Assembly (NCBI GenBank): GCA_028583605.1
Contig: CM053331.1
Location: 14,182,857-14,246,856, forward strand
Length of the DNA stretch: 64,000 nt
DNA from: Dastarcus helophoroides
Taxonomy: Eukaryota > Arthropoda > Insecta > Coleoptera > Bothrideridae
Reading direction: 5' to 3'
The notes below the pieces were generated by a model. The model saw only the letters and a list, made by a program, of their open reading frames with translations, was not told the origin of the DNA and made no database searches. Shown piece after piece: positions 45,900 to 56,454 of this stretch. Positions within the stretch are counted from its first letter, which is position 1. Each line of letters opens with the position of its first letter. Made by a program: the position numbers and the translations under genes.

Positions 45900-46395
45900 T
45901 GTACAAGTCAAACCAACTGCTAGTCAAGTAAAACCAACTGTTACACAAGTCAAACCAACTGTTAGACAAGTAAAAACAACTGTTAGACAAGTAAAAACAA
46001 CTGTTAGACAAGTAGTTGCACAAATTAAACAAACTGTTAGACAAGTAAAGCCAACTGTTAAATAAGTAGTTGCACAACTGAAACCAACTGTTAGACAAGT
46101 AGCTGTACAAGTCAAATCAACTGCTAGACAAGTAAAACTAATTGTTAGACAAGTAAAACCAACTGTTAGAGAAGTAGGTAGTTGTACAAATCAAAGCAAC
46201 TGTTAGAAAAGTAAAAACAACTGTTAGACAAATAGTTTTACAAGTCAAACCAACTGTTAGACAAGTCAAACCAACTCCTAGACAAGCAGTTGTACAACTG
46301 AAACCAACTGTTAGACAAGTCGTTGTACAACTCAAACCAACTGTTAGACAAGTAGTTGTACAACTGAAAGAAGCTATCAATAAACAAAAATATTA
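45900..46395 (+). repeat. Minisatellite encoding KPTVRQV-type repeats, decayed
   Basis: About twenty units of 21 nt (AAACCAACTGTTAGACAAGT plus A) or a 33-nt version with GTTGTACAACTG added. On the plus strand they read KPTVRQV and KPTVRQVVVQL in frame. The frame is stopped at about 46061 (AAATAA replaces AGACAA) and shifted by a 4-base insertion near 46178. The last run reads through KEAINKQKY to a stop at 46394. Open frames on the minus strand (for example 45874-46110) are shadows of this repeat. Confidence 0.85.
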
Positions 46396-46447
46396 AGTAC
46401 TAGATAAATACTAGGATGTTTAGTAAAATAAAGATATTTTAGAACGA

Positions 46448-47398
46448 ATGAAATATTTAAGTGTATCGATTACGAAAAAAGCCCTAGCTTTAAAATTAGG
46501 CAAAGATGAGCAAGATGAATCCCTAAATCGTTTGCTTAAACCAATAGTAAAACCTTTAAAAAAATTATCAGCCGAGTTCAAAAGTTCGCGAGCAAAAATG
46601 GTAAAGCGGAAATATTAATATAAAAGAAGAGAAAAAAACCATTAAAAATTGAATGCGAAGTTCAAACAAGTCCAGTGAAAGAAAAATTAATTCCAAAATT
46701 CCTACAGCCGAAGAAGTCACAGCTTATGAAAAACCTGAAGAAAAAGCAGAAGAAGCTGCTGATAAAATATCTTAATGATTTTCCTCCCAAAGCAAAATGT
46801 TACTTAGAACATTACCTTTTAACCAATGCTAAAGATTACGATGAAATCTACGGGCCCATAGATGAGACGAATTTAAAATGGGCAATGGGATCTAAGAATA
46901 TAGAGTTTGGGGATAATAATACAATGTCAAGAGGTAATAGAAAATACGAAGGTACTTATGGCTTGTACGAGTTGTTATTTATGAACCAACCAACTGGATA
47001 TGCGGACCATGATCTGAGACAATATATAGATATTTTAAATTAACTAATGTACATACGGTGATCCTAAACAGCGATTGAAAGGAAATTCTGGTTACAAATA
47101 TCTTAATATTATTGTACCATTATTTGGGTCAATACTAAGCCCTCGCGAAACTCAGAGCATAAAATTATCAAAATCTATTCATAAAGACCGTTTTCATCTG
47201 TACGCTTCTGAAGAAAATATTTCATGGGAAGGAATTTAACAAATATATAATAATAATCTTGGGATGACGTTAATCAATTAGTCGTTGATAGATGATGGCT
47301 TCTACACGCTTCTCAACAAGCTGAAAATACTAGTTGTAATAATGAAATTAACGCTATTCGAAAAGAGCTGTTAGAATGTGACATTATTGAATAATAAT
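46448..47398 (+). pseudogene. DUF8207-like protein gene of a Polinton-like element, broken
   Basis: From 46448 the frame reads KYLSVSITKKALALKLGKDE, then LKPIVKPLKKLSAEF, then stops. After frame changes near 46615 and 46740 an open frame runs to 47041 with DFPPKAKCYLEHYL, YDEIYGPIDE, a basic-acidic spacer, and YEGTYGLYELLF then DLRQYIDIL. After another frame change come NSGYKYLNIIVPLFG and further words to about 47395. The signature 'G-T-x-G-L-Y/W-x-L-L' followed by 'D...Y..I' and 'G.KY..II.PLF' is, as I recall, that of a family of uncharacterised arthropod proteins (DUF8207) found with virus-like elements. Function unknown. Breaks show it is inactive. Confidence 0.55.
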
Positions 47399-47399
47399 C

Positions 47400-48986
47400 A
47401 GTTAACCTATATAAACATCAATTTATTAATTTTACTTCATTTTCAATGTGGGTATTGATAAGTTTGATCATTCGGATCCCTTAATTGGAAAATAGAATAA
47501 AAAGAAGCAAATTATAGTGCAAATTCCCTATACATCAAATAAGGACTATAATTTTGAAAGCCATCGCCTATGTAATATAGGAGTTTCCAAGCTAGAGAAA
47601 TTAACAGTTATTCGAAACAAAAAAAAAACATGGGGTGCATTCAGTAAATAATATAATTGATGCTTGAATAGTTCGGTTAACACTTTTACTGCTGCCCCCA
47701 CGATTTTTGTTTTAAATCTTACAAGTATTTTCATAGCTGTTAAAAACTCATAATCACAATTTTTCTGGATAATCTGTATAGAATTAGGAATCTGTATGAG
47801 ATTATGCATCTGTATGGAACTAAGAGAAATTATCTTATACTTTTTGGTCCGTTTTAAAACAACGTGTTACTTAAGAATTTTTTTTTATTTCAATTTTTTA
47901 AACTGTTAAGCATATACTTTATTCGCGCAAGTTGAAAAAGCTTCAGCTACTTAGCAATTGTAAAGGAGAGCATCCTATTTTACCCGCTTTAAGCAGATGC
48001 AATATAACATTAGTATTCTGTTGCCAAAGAAAATTAATTTAAGTTTTAGAGGTTACTGAAAGCGAATCCATCTTTGACAGAGTTGAGGCAGTGCAAGTTT
48101 ATCAGAATAAAAGCATTAGTGTAGATTATATAGTGTTGGCAATTAAAATATTCCTATCAATCCTGCGTTGTCCTATATCAGTCCAAGGGTTCTCAATCTT
48201 GCCTTGCTGCCCCTAACTAAAGCAGCAGTATATCAGTATTCTCTGCAGGCATGCAACCAAATTCAAATCTGATATTGTTAAGAGAACAATTCGCTGCACT
48301 AATTATTGTCCGTTTTCCATTTTCATCATCAATGAACCAGCACCAGTTAATAATTAAGGAAAAAACAATTTCCTACTATTTTTTGCTCACTTGATGTATA
48401 TAACCGATGACACCATGCGATCCACACTACACTTATGTCTTTATCACTATCATGTTTTCCTCAGAGATGACACAATTTTTAGTAACTTCAAGAACTAAAT
48501 TTCTTTTACAAAAGGAATATCGGTGTGATGTTGCATTTGCTCAAATCCTGTAAAATAAGATATTTTCCTTTACAATAGCTGAGTACCTAAAATTTCTGGG
48601 AGCTGGGAAAATAAATATTTTCCAAATTAAAAAAAAATCAGAGGAAAGTACTCGAAGGCCTAATAGCACCATTTCACCAACACATCTGCAACTGATCCAA
48701 CTATTAGAGGCTAAAATGAAGGACGACATGAAAATATCTCGGCCTGCCCACATATTAATGATTATGTTTTGATCTTCTTTTTCAGTACTCGATGATTTCA
48801 AGGCAGAAATGCAGCGTACACTCAAAACAATGTGAATATATCTTTATTATTTTTTTCTGTTTTTGGGCGTTTACAGCAAAAGAAAAATTGTTATTAAGCT
48901 AAAAAATCGTTCTTTAACTAGATAATTACATATTTAAATTAAACCTACAATAAAGCTGGAGATAATTTTACTACCAAGCACACATA
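47400..48986. other. Receptor intron, nothing recognised
   Basis: Normal AT-rich intron. 48190-48260 (AAGGGTTCTCAATCTTGCC) hints at a hAT end but no partner was found. Confidence 0.4.
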
Positions 48987-50167
48987 CAGGGTGAGTCAGA
49001 AAGAATCGGCCAACGTTAAACTGGAAATGGTAGATAAAAAAATATTACGATTGAGCTCAATATGACTTATACTAATGTGGCTGGTTTACAAGATACAAGG
49101 CATTCAAAATTAACTTTTTTTTGTGAAATTTCTTAATTACTAAACAAGGTTTGATGCTTTAAATCTAAAAATTAAAACTTTTATGTTTTTTGGTGCAAGG
49201 ATTACGAATTTTAAGCTTATTTTGACCTTTCTCCTAGAGTATGCTACATTCGCCATATTATTTATAAGTTATATATATATATAAGTTAATTCATATTTTT
49301 TCGTTTGTTGAGTTACACTTAAGACAAATAGAAAATATAAAAGAACGATCAATTCTACAAATAAAAGTTACTTCTGTTTAAGTCGACTAAATCTATCGGT
49401 TTTTAAGATATTTGCATTTAAAAGTTTTAATTTATTTTTTAAGATTGTCGGCGCAGATATTACTATATTTTCTTCAAATTTGAAGAATTTACTTTTTTAG
49501 AAAGAATTAAATTATCTTTAGGAGTTATGATAAATAATCCAAGAAGTCGCAAACACATTTAAAGATAATGGGGAAATTTTGATTTTGACATTTAAGAAAG
49601 TAAAATTTAAAATTTATTGAAGTAGCTGGTAGACACTCCCAACATTAGATTTAAAGTTTCTCATTGTCTCTAGTACCTATAATTTTAATTGTTATTTATT
49701 GTTGCTTTGATTGTTTCCTCGTAGCTTTGAATATTTTAAAAATAAAAAATCAAAAATTACATTGAACCTTTTAAATGCAAATAACTCAAAAACCGATGGA
49801 TTTAGGCGACCCAAATAAGAGCACCTTTTCTTTGTAGAATGAATCGTTATTTTATAATATCTACTTGTTTTAAGATAATTCCATAGATAATTTAATTTAC
49901 CTGAATAATAATGTGAAACTAACGCCTTTTAGGGGTAGGTCCAAAATAAATTTAAAATTCGTAATTTTGACAAAAAAATATAAAATTTTCAAATACCAAA
50001 TTTATAGGATCAATTTTTTTTCAATTATTAAGAAATTTCAGAATAAAGTTTGAATTTTAAACACCATGTATCTCTTAAACCAGCTACCTTGGTATAAGGC
50101 ATGTTAAGCTCAATTGGTATGTAGTATCTCCAGTTTAACCTTGGCCCATTCTTTCTGACTCACTCCG
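48987..50167. mobile_element. Palindromic TIR element (1.18 kb), TA target
   Basis: Bordered by TA (48985-48986 and 50168-50169). The left end CAGGGTGAGTCAGAAAGAAT and the complement of the right end CGGAGTGAGTCAGAAAGAAT start inverted arms that continue for nearly the whole element. Matching words include GGCCAACGTTAAACTGGA, TGTGAAATTTCTTAATTA, GGATTACGAATTTTAAGCTT and ATCTATCGGTTTTTAAGATA. Arms are about 500 bp each around a short centre near 49500-49650. No coding. Confidence 0.88.
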
Positions 50168-50186
50168 TATAGAGAATGCGTACAGG

Positions 50187-50513
50187 GAACAACTAATTAG
50201 GTAGCCATTTTGGATTTATGTGAATATGTATACGTAAGATTACCCCAATTGAAATATTTTGTTACTCCCTAGACGCAAAATTTAATCCTCTACAACTTTT
50301 ATTCTACAAGTTTTTTAAGTTAGAATAGCAGTTTCACAGTTACGTGCGCATGTACTACAATGAGTGGGTACAAATTTCATACAAGGGGCAAAAAGTGCCC
50401 TTTTTGGCTCCTAATTGCTGCTATACCACTGCACCGAATTTAAAGATTCCAATATCCATTTTAACCAGAATTTAATGCTCTACAGTTCTTGTAATAACTA
50501 TTTTTTTTCGTAA
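50187..50513 (-). repeat. Dispersed repeat, minus copy
   Basis: Reverse counterpart of 44159-44495: ACTAATTAGGTAGCCATTTT, GTTAGAATAGCAGTTTCACA, GCTATACCACTGCACCGAAT and AATTTAATGCTCTACAGTTC. It directly adjoins the palindromic element, which may have inserted at its edge. Confidence 0.8.
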
Positions 50514-50519
50514 GAAGCA

Positions 50520-51157
50520 CCCTTTAAGAGTTATCACTGGAAAGTGGAAAAAAGTGCAAAAATTTCGCGGTTTTTTGGGCTCGAGAATTAAGCTCACTTC
50601 CTGACACAGTGAAAACTTAGATTAATAATACTTAAGATTAAATAAAGGCACTTAAATGTTTTCCAGCCTTATTTTAGGACTAATTTCACTGGCCTATAAC
50701 GAAAATTTCTGGAATACTTTCTAGACATTTTCATAAAGGAAGTGAGCACATACAACGTACTAATAGAATAGATGTTAAATTATTATATAATCAGCGACTT
50801 GCTTACCGTAATACCTTCGACTGTGGGGAATCCCACACTTCTATTTACGTTACATAAGTTCCGTAAATCTTCTAACTTAATATTAATTAAAGGCATCAGA
50901 ATGTAATTATAGCCGAGCTCTGCAATTAGGTATACGAAGATTTAATATAATGCCCCTAAAATTTATTAATTGTTTATTTTCAAAGTAAAGCAAGCTGCAA
51001 CATTGTTGATATCAGAGACTAACACGGTCATTTTATTTTCATCTCTAGATCAGTCCCTTTGTAACCATCTGAATAATTTAAATTGCTTCTCTTACTTAAT
51101 TTATAGTTGCGCTGAAGCCTGACTGCGGCTGATCAAAGTATGACCAATGCTAACGAC
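50520..51157. other. Receptor intron, nothing recognised
   Basis: No supported feature. Confidence 0.45.
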
Positions 51158-51453
51158 TAGTACACACCCACAACAAAATTTTAGGTATCATGTCTGTAGA
51201 CAAAGTTCTGTGACTGTTTATAGACAAACGAAAAACATATCGCTTTTTCTATAAGCGAAAGGGCGACAATTCCACAAGACGCCGCCTCACGTGTCATGTT
51301 GTCTAAGAAACTAGTTTAGCTAGCTGAATTGCGCAGGTGTGGACGCCTGACAAAGTCCGTAGATCATTTTAAAATTTGTTCTGGACTATCTAGAGACAAA
51401 ATCCTCTATTTGTTTATAGATAGTCGCGAGGCTTTGTCTAGTAGTGTGTTCTA
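51158..51453. mobile_element. Possible MITE of 296 bp
   Basis: Outer ends TAGTACACAC and the complement TAGAACACAC are inverted. So are the inner AGACAAAGTTCTGTGACTGT with TTATAGACAAAC and the complement of the right side (AGACAAAGCCTCGCGACTAT with CTATAAACAAA). Confidence 0.5.
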
Positions 51454-53054
51454 AGATTGGAATTGCGGCCAATATTTATATTTATGATTTGAGTTCTTAT
51501 AACTTCCGCTAATAATGGTACGACATTGAATTCAAGTGCGACCACTGGTAATTGCTAATTGCTGATAAATCAGCAAATTTCCTAGTTATAAGTCAGCCAT
51601 CGTGTCTCACTGAACCTGTTGATTTTTTACGTCTTACGCTGTTAAAAATAGTAGGTCCTAACCTAATCTAACCTAATCTAGCAATGTTTGTTCCACGGAT
51701 CTACAACGGCAGTACAAATTACCTTGAAGAGTGAAAAGTTTTAATCTAGGTTAACACGGAACACTTCGGAAAACCAAACAAAAATTTCGATTTCAATCTT
51801 AATATTTCGAATTTTTCTATATATTTTCCAATATCGAGCAAAAAGTAGAATATTTCAGTTTTATGTCAATTCTTAGTTTATAGTGCACATGTTTTTTAAA
51901 CTCAAAACTTTGAGAAAAAGGCACAATATAGATATGAAGCTCCAAATTTTGAACAATAAGTCATTTGTCAAAAAGTCCAAAAATAAACATTTGAATATTC
52001 ATATTAGTATACTGTACCTACCCTAAGAAATTAAATATTTGGGGTGCTAGGAAATTTCATTGTTGGCACATTTTTCACAAACAAACAAAAATATTTTATA
52101 GGTTTAGAAATAGGTTTCCAAATAATTCGGCTGCTCGGGCATTGTATATTAATTTTATTGATGCGTCATTGTTTACTTATTAAAATTTCCGTTTTAGCTT
52201 TCCCAGAAGGATTAATTATTTTTCTACATTATGTAGTTTCTAAAATGCTCCTTTATTATTCATTGCATCGATGGATTAAAGAAGAAAGAAATGTAAAATA
52301 GAGTGTTAGTTATTTATCTCAGAATCAATATAGATTTTGTTTTTAGACTTTTGATGCACTTCAGCCATAAGTTAACAGGCCAAAAAATATGTCTTGATTT
52401 AACAAAACAATAGGGTATATGTAACCAGCGTCCCAGCTGAGTAAAACTAGTGATAAATGTTTATTTTTCACGCCAAAAACATAGGCTTGCCAATTTCATG
52501 TTGATACTGTAGAAGTTTTAGAAATTATAGTTAAATTTCCAAATAACATTGCAACTCCGAATAACCTGCGTCTTTTAAAGGAGCAACATTTATATAGAAC
52601 ATGTCTTCAGGTTTACGATTTCCCATTCTTTATGAATAATTACTTTATATATTAATCGTTTGTGGATCTTCTAATGTCAATTACTGGTGAAGTTTCTGAA
52701 AACTGATTAGGTATCGTAAAATTGCCGGCTATTTTTTCGTGTTTTTTGTCCATCACTTTTACCGTGGTTTTTATTTTTAATTGGAAAAAACTAATTTATA
52801 TACCTAAACATCTCACATTTCAAATTGACTCAATACTGTTTTTTTATCCACAATCCAAAGTGTTAAAAAAAAGTTTAAATGTAGTCGAAATTAGGAATTT
52901 GGTTTTGGTAACTTCGGTTACTCAACTAGAGTCAATTAAAAACCATAATTCAGATGCTTCAATAAACGTTCCCATAGCCAATATCTTGGAAAATAAACAG
53001 TATATATTTTTGTCTGGTATATTAATGATTTTCATCTTTAATTATAAGGAAATG
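51454..53054. other. Receptor intron, nothing recognised
   Basis: Includes a short telomere-like run (CCTAACCTAATCTAACCTAA at 51657-51676). The frames at 52044-52301 and 52722-53093 show no family features. Confidence 0.5.
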
Positions 53055-53284
53055 CTCATCACTTTTTGTAACAAAATTTTGTTTCGGTTGTAATCCCATT
53101 TTGCTCTCCATCCTTCGGTCCCCGTTGGATATAGATGTAACGATTTGTAAACAGTGTATGGGGGTAGTAATTTCCCCTTAGCTGTCCCAGCTATTATGAC
53201 TGAGGCGCTCGATAAGAAAGAGTGGATCACTTTTTCAGGATAAGGCACTCGCGTCGAATTACGACTTTGACCTTCCCAGATCAT
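53055..53284 (-). pseudogene. Tigger/pogo-type transposase fragment
   Basis: Minus strand, frame of about 76 codons. It reads IWEGQSRNSTRVPYPEKVIH, SSASVIIAGTAKGKLLPPYT, then VYKSLHLYPTGTEG. This follows the DDE-1 type endonuclease of pogo/Tigger/jerky-like elements in the block after the first catalytic Asp: 'S.MF..A..G.LLPP..VYK...LY..W..GGP.G..Y..SKSGWFD'. The closing 'SKSGWFD' is decayed to NRNKILLQK. Both the upstream helix-turn-helix part and the later catalytic residues are missing. The pogo-type MITE at 60288 could be a relative, but the two share no sequence that I can compare. Confidence 0.8.
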
Positions 53285-53346
53285 TCAAGAAACTTTTTTG
53301 GTCATATTTATCGATGCTCATAGGGAGAATGAACTTCAGTGTAATA

Positions 53347-53379
53347 GCGAGATGATAAAAATATTTTTTATCATCTCGC
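53347..53379. repeat. Perfect 15-bp hairpin
   Basis: GCGAGATGATAAAAA, then TAT, then its exact reverse complement. A stem of 15 bp with a loop of three bases. It could be the tip of a decayed foldback element. No other function is suggested. Confidence 0.75.
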
Positions 53380-53587
53380 AGCTTGCAACTGCACGAAGTC
53401 TTTTTTTTCTCTGATTTTTTTGGAAGTAGGAAAGTAGCGTGACAAAAGTTTTTTTATCCACTGTTTACTGGTGGGATTCATCCACTAGGATAATGCCATC
53501 GATAAGAGAAATTTTCTCTTGAACTGATCAAGAAGTGGGGCAACCTACCTTTCCGGGATAAGTATGTTTTATCTTGTCTAAAGATGG

Positions 53588-53885
53588 TTTTTTTTGTGCA
53601 ATGGACTGGTCCTTGGTTATCTTCGAAAACTGAAATACAAGTCCTGCCATCTGAAATCCAGAAAAATTAAAAAACACAACAAAGGTTGTTCTAACGCGTT
53701 TCAATAGCCAAGCTATAATCTTTAGAGACAATTTCAGGAAACAAGATTTGTATTTCAATTTTTGTTGTTGAGAATCTCTCTGAAGGTGATAGCTTGGCTA
53801 TTAAAACGCGTTAGAGCACCCTTTGTTGTGTTTTTTAATTTTTGTTGGTTCCAAGGGACAAGATTCGTATTTCAATTTTTGTCCA
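53588..53885. mobile_element. Foldback element, long copy
   Basis: Outer word GGACTGGTCCTTGGTTATCT, then TGAAATACAAG, then AACACAACAAAGGTTGTTCT with AACGCGTTTCAATAGCCAAG. The right half is the complement: CTTGGCTATTAAAACGCGTT, AGAGCACCCTTTGTTGTGTT, AGATTCGTATTTCAATTTTT. An extra right-hand arm piece is duplicated in the middle (53720-53765). Same family as 29607, 57875 and 38453. Confidence 0.8.
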
Positions 53886-54028
53886 GTGATGTGAATTCAT
53901 ACACTGCGTATTTTATTGATGCCTCGAGAATGTGCATTTGTCCTCTTTTTTAAACTCTTTGGGGGCATTTTGTAAATAAACTGGAATATATTTTAACTAG
54001 TTAATCTCTTAATATTGAACATCTGCAC

Positions 54029-55671
54029 TAGTGATGTAACGAATATTAGCATTCGCATTCGCATTCGCGAATATTCGCATGTTTTTTAAATATTCGCATT
54101 CGCATCTGCAAGGAATTATGCGAATATATTTGGCTATAAAACGGAAAATTATTTACGGAATAACAATGTAACTGCTTAAGCAGGGTTTCTTAAGCTGCGG
54201 CTCATGGACCCTTGAGGTATCTACATATATGATAAGTTCTGGGGGTCATTGGTAGTATACCTAACAACTAATGCGGTAATTATCCAGTCCCAGCTAATAA
54301 AAGACATTTTTTCAATTCCCTTTCTTTTTTCTTTCTTTTTTATCTTTTCTTTAATTTTCTTTCTTTTGCTATTAGTTAGAATATACACTAGGGCTTTTGC
54401 TCTCCCCTGGTTCATACAACCAACCGAAAATTTATATTCTCATAATTCTATAATTTTTCATCTGTTTCTGAAAATTAGTTCTTTCCTTAAAATTTCGTTA
54501 TTGTCACAAAATTTCGACTTTTTTTAAAAAAAATCTGTACTATTTCACAAGATTTCTCTTTTTCTTTTGAAATTTCAATATTATACTAAAATTCGAGCTC
54601 TTTTATCCAAATTTCCTTTCCCAAAATTTCCAATTTTTATCTTAAAATTCGTCGTTTTTCTTTGTTCAAAATTTCGTCACTTTTCAAAATTTTACTTTTT
54701 GTGAAAATTTAATTTATTTTTAAATTCATCTTTCTACAAAAAAAATTCCAACTTGTTTCTCAAAATTTTGACTATTATTTCAATAGAGGATATTTTCTCA
54801 CGTCTCATTGGTGCAGGAGGCTGCTGGTCCTTTACTCAGGCAGCAGTAAAAAAATAAATGTTGATTGAGAAATTAAGACTTTTTCGATCTTTTTCTCAAA
54901 ACGTCGATATTTTCCTCGAAATTTTCTTTTTTTTAAAATTTCCTTTGGGGAGTTGGAACTATTGACTTTTTTCGCAAGAATCATCTTTGCCTTTCAATTA
55001 TGATATTTTTCAAATTCAGATCATGTTTTATATTCAATTTTATTTCTTGAAAATTGCGACTGTGTTTTTTTAAATTAAAATCTGTTTTTCTTTTAATTAC
55101 ACCTATAAAGTCGAGTTTTGAGAAACTGGAATTTGGAGTATAAATTTAAAAATTTTACTTTTTTCTCTTAAGTTTTGACTGTACTTAAGTTTTTGTATAT
55201 GTCATAGAAATTTCGACTTTTTTCTCGAAATTTTGACTGTCCGGATATTTCAACCTGTTTCTCAAAATTCGTTCTATTCTTGAAGTTTCGACTAAATGTT
55301 TTATGTTTTGAGAATTTTCTACTTAAAATTAAGCTTTCTTTCCGAAATTTGACTTTTGCTCAAAACTCGTTTTTCGCTTTTTTAGAATTGGTCTAAAATG
55401 TTGCTAAAAACATAACAATTTTGAGAATAGTAATTCTACAAAATTTAGAAAAAAATATTTCTTGTAAATTTCGAGATTATGTCTGAATTTAAATAAAAAT
55501 AACAATTGCAAGGGAAATATTTTTTAAAACTGGGTTTTTCTCTCCAAATTCGATTTATTCTGAAAATTTTAATTTTTCTCACAAAATTTTCTAAGTGCCA
55601 GTTAAAAAGCCAACATTCGCATTTGCATTCGCATTAGCGAATGTGGAAAAACCAAACTCGTTACATCCTTA
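54029..55671. mobile_element. hAT element, non-autonomous, 1,643 bp, perfect 8-bp target duplication
   Basis: ATCTGCAC occurs at 54021-54028 and 55672-55679. The left end TAGTGATGTAACGAATATTA and the complement of the right end TAAGGATGTAACGAGTTTGG are inverted, each followed by ATTCGC/GCGAAT hexamer runs (54048-54110 and 55613-55642). The core (54420-55600) is the degenerate AT-rich tandem texture seen elsewhere. No transposase. Confidence 0.9.
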
Positions 55672-55679
55672 ATCTGCAC

Positions 55680-56278
55680 ATTTTAATCCATTGAAGAGAC
55701 AAGGATGTGCTGAGATCAACTGCTGAGTCAGAACTCTAAGGATAGTTGACTTAACAAAATTACAACACATATACATCCGAAACATTCCATGTTACTTGCG
55801 TGGGATAGTTTATTGTTTTAAGAACAAAAACAAATCAAAAAATAATTAAATTTGCAAAATTATCTGTTGAGCGTCGGTGGCAATTATAAAGAAATCAACA
55901 GGTATCGAAGTTTCTGTATAATCAAGACAATGTAATTTCCAAAAATCCCTGAATTATCCAATAAAGCAGCCCGCTACCTGGATTTCGCAAAAATTAAGAA
56001 TAGCCGAAGTTACCAAACCTGGCGAATGTACGTTATATCATTATAAATATATCACATGTAAGGAAGAAAAATGTCGCTTTCGAAAAATTATTATAATAAT
56101 CAGTCAAGTTCATTGAAATTATTCAAAAGATAATACTTTCTGATTTATACTTTACAAGAACCAAAGAGAATAAATGTTTCCGGAAATGAACACCCGGGAA
56201 GCTCATTTTACCCTCATGTGTTTTTTCCACATGAGCGGCCACACAATATGTACCTCATAAAAATTGGAAGCCACTCAC
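55680..56278. other. Receptor intron, nothing recognised
   Basis: Ends at the GTGAGT donor of exon 56279-56454. No other feature. Confidence 0.5.
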
Positions 56279-56454
56279 CCCCTTAAGAAAATGTTGCATG
56301 TTAGATGGCTTGGTGTCTATGAGGATGTTGTGAATCTCCTTGCTTTTGATCTCTTTAAGGACGGCACGATAAGATTCCGGATCGGCCTGACGTAGGTGAA
56401 TCTCCAACTCCCCATTATTGGGCGACCGCACTAGCTCACGAAGTTTTATAAGCC
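56279..56454 (-). CDS. Kainate receptor exon, amino-terminal domain (LIKLRELV to MQHFLKG)
   Basis: Acceptor TTTCAG at 56455-56456 and donor GTGAGT at 56278-56273. The first two bases complete a glycine codon from the previous exon. The product reads LIKLRELVRSP, then NGELEIHLRQADPESYRAVL, then EIHNILIDTKPSNMQHFLKG. It corresponds to the second lobe of the amino-terminal domain, where vertebrate GRIK2 has 'LIRLQELI', the 'R-Q-L' strand and 'FHVIFDCSHEMAAGILK'. The exon ends in phase 0, which fits the next exon. A 15.1-kb intron follows. The flanking sequence shows no competing gene. Confidence 0.93.

Noticed and set aside
45874..46380. Three minus-strand open frames with LSNSWF or CLTVGF repeats
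   Set aside because: They are complements of the plus-strand KPTVRQV minisatellite; the plus-strand register and context are better supported.
48180..48260. Possible hAT end (AAGGGTTCTCAATCTTGCC)
   Set aside because: No inverted partner or target duplication found.
51655..51678. Telomere-like CCTAA words
   Set aside because: Only a few imperfect units; common in insect introns and too short to call a telomeric tract.
52722..53093. 123-codon plus-strand frame
   Set aside because: Hydrophobic and AT-driven composition, begins with a non-ATG codon, no family resemblance, and overlaps the Tigger fragment on the other strand.
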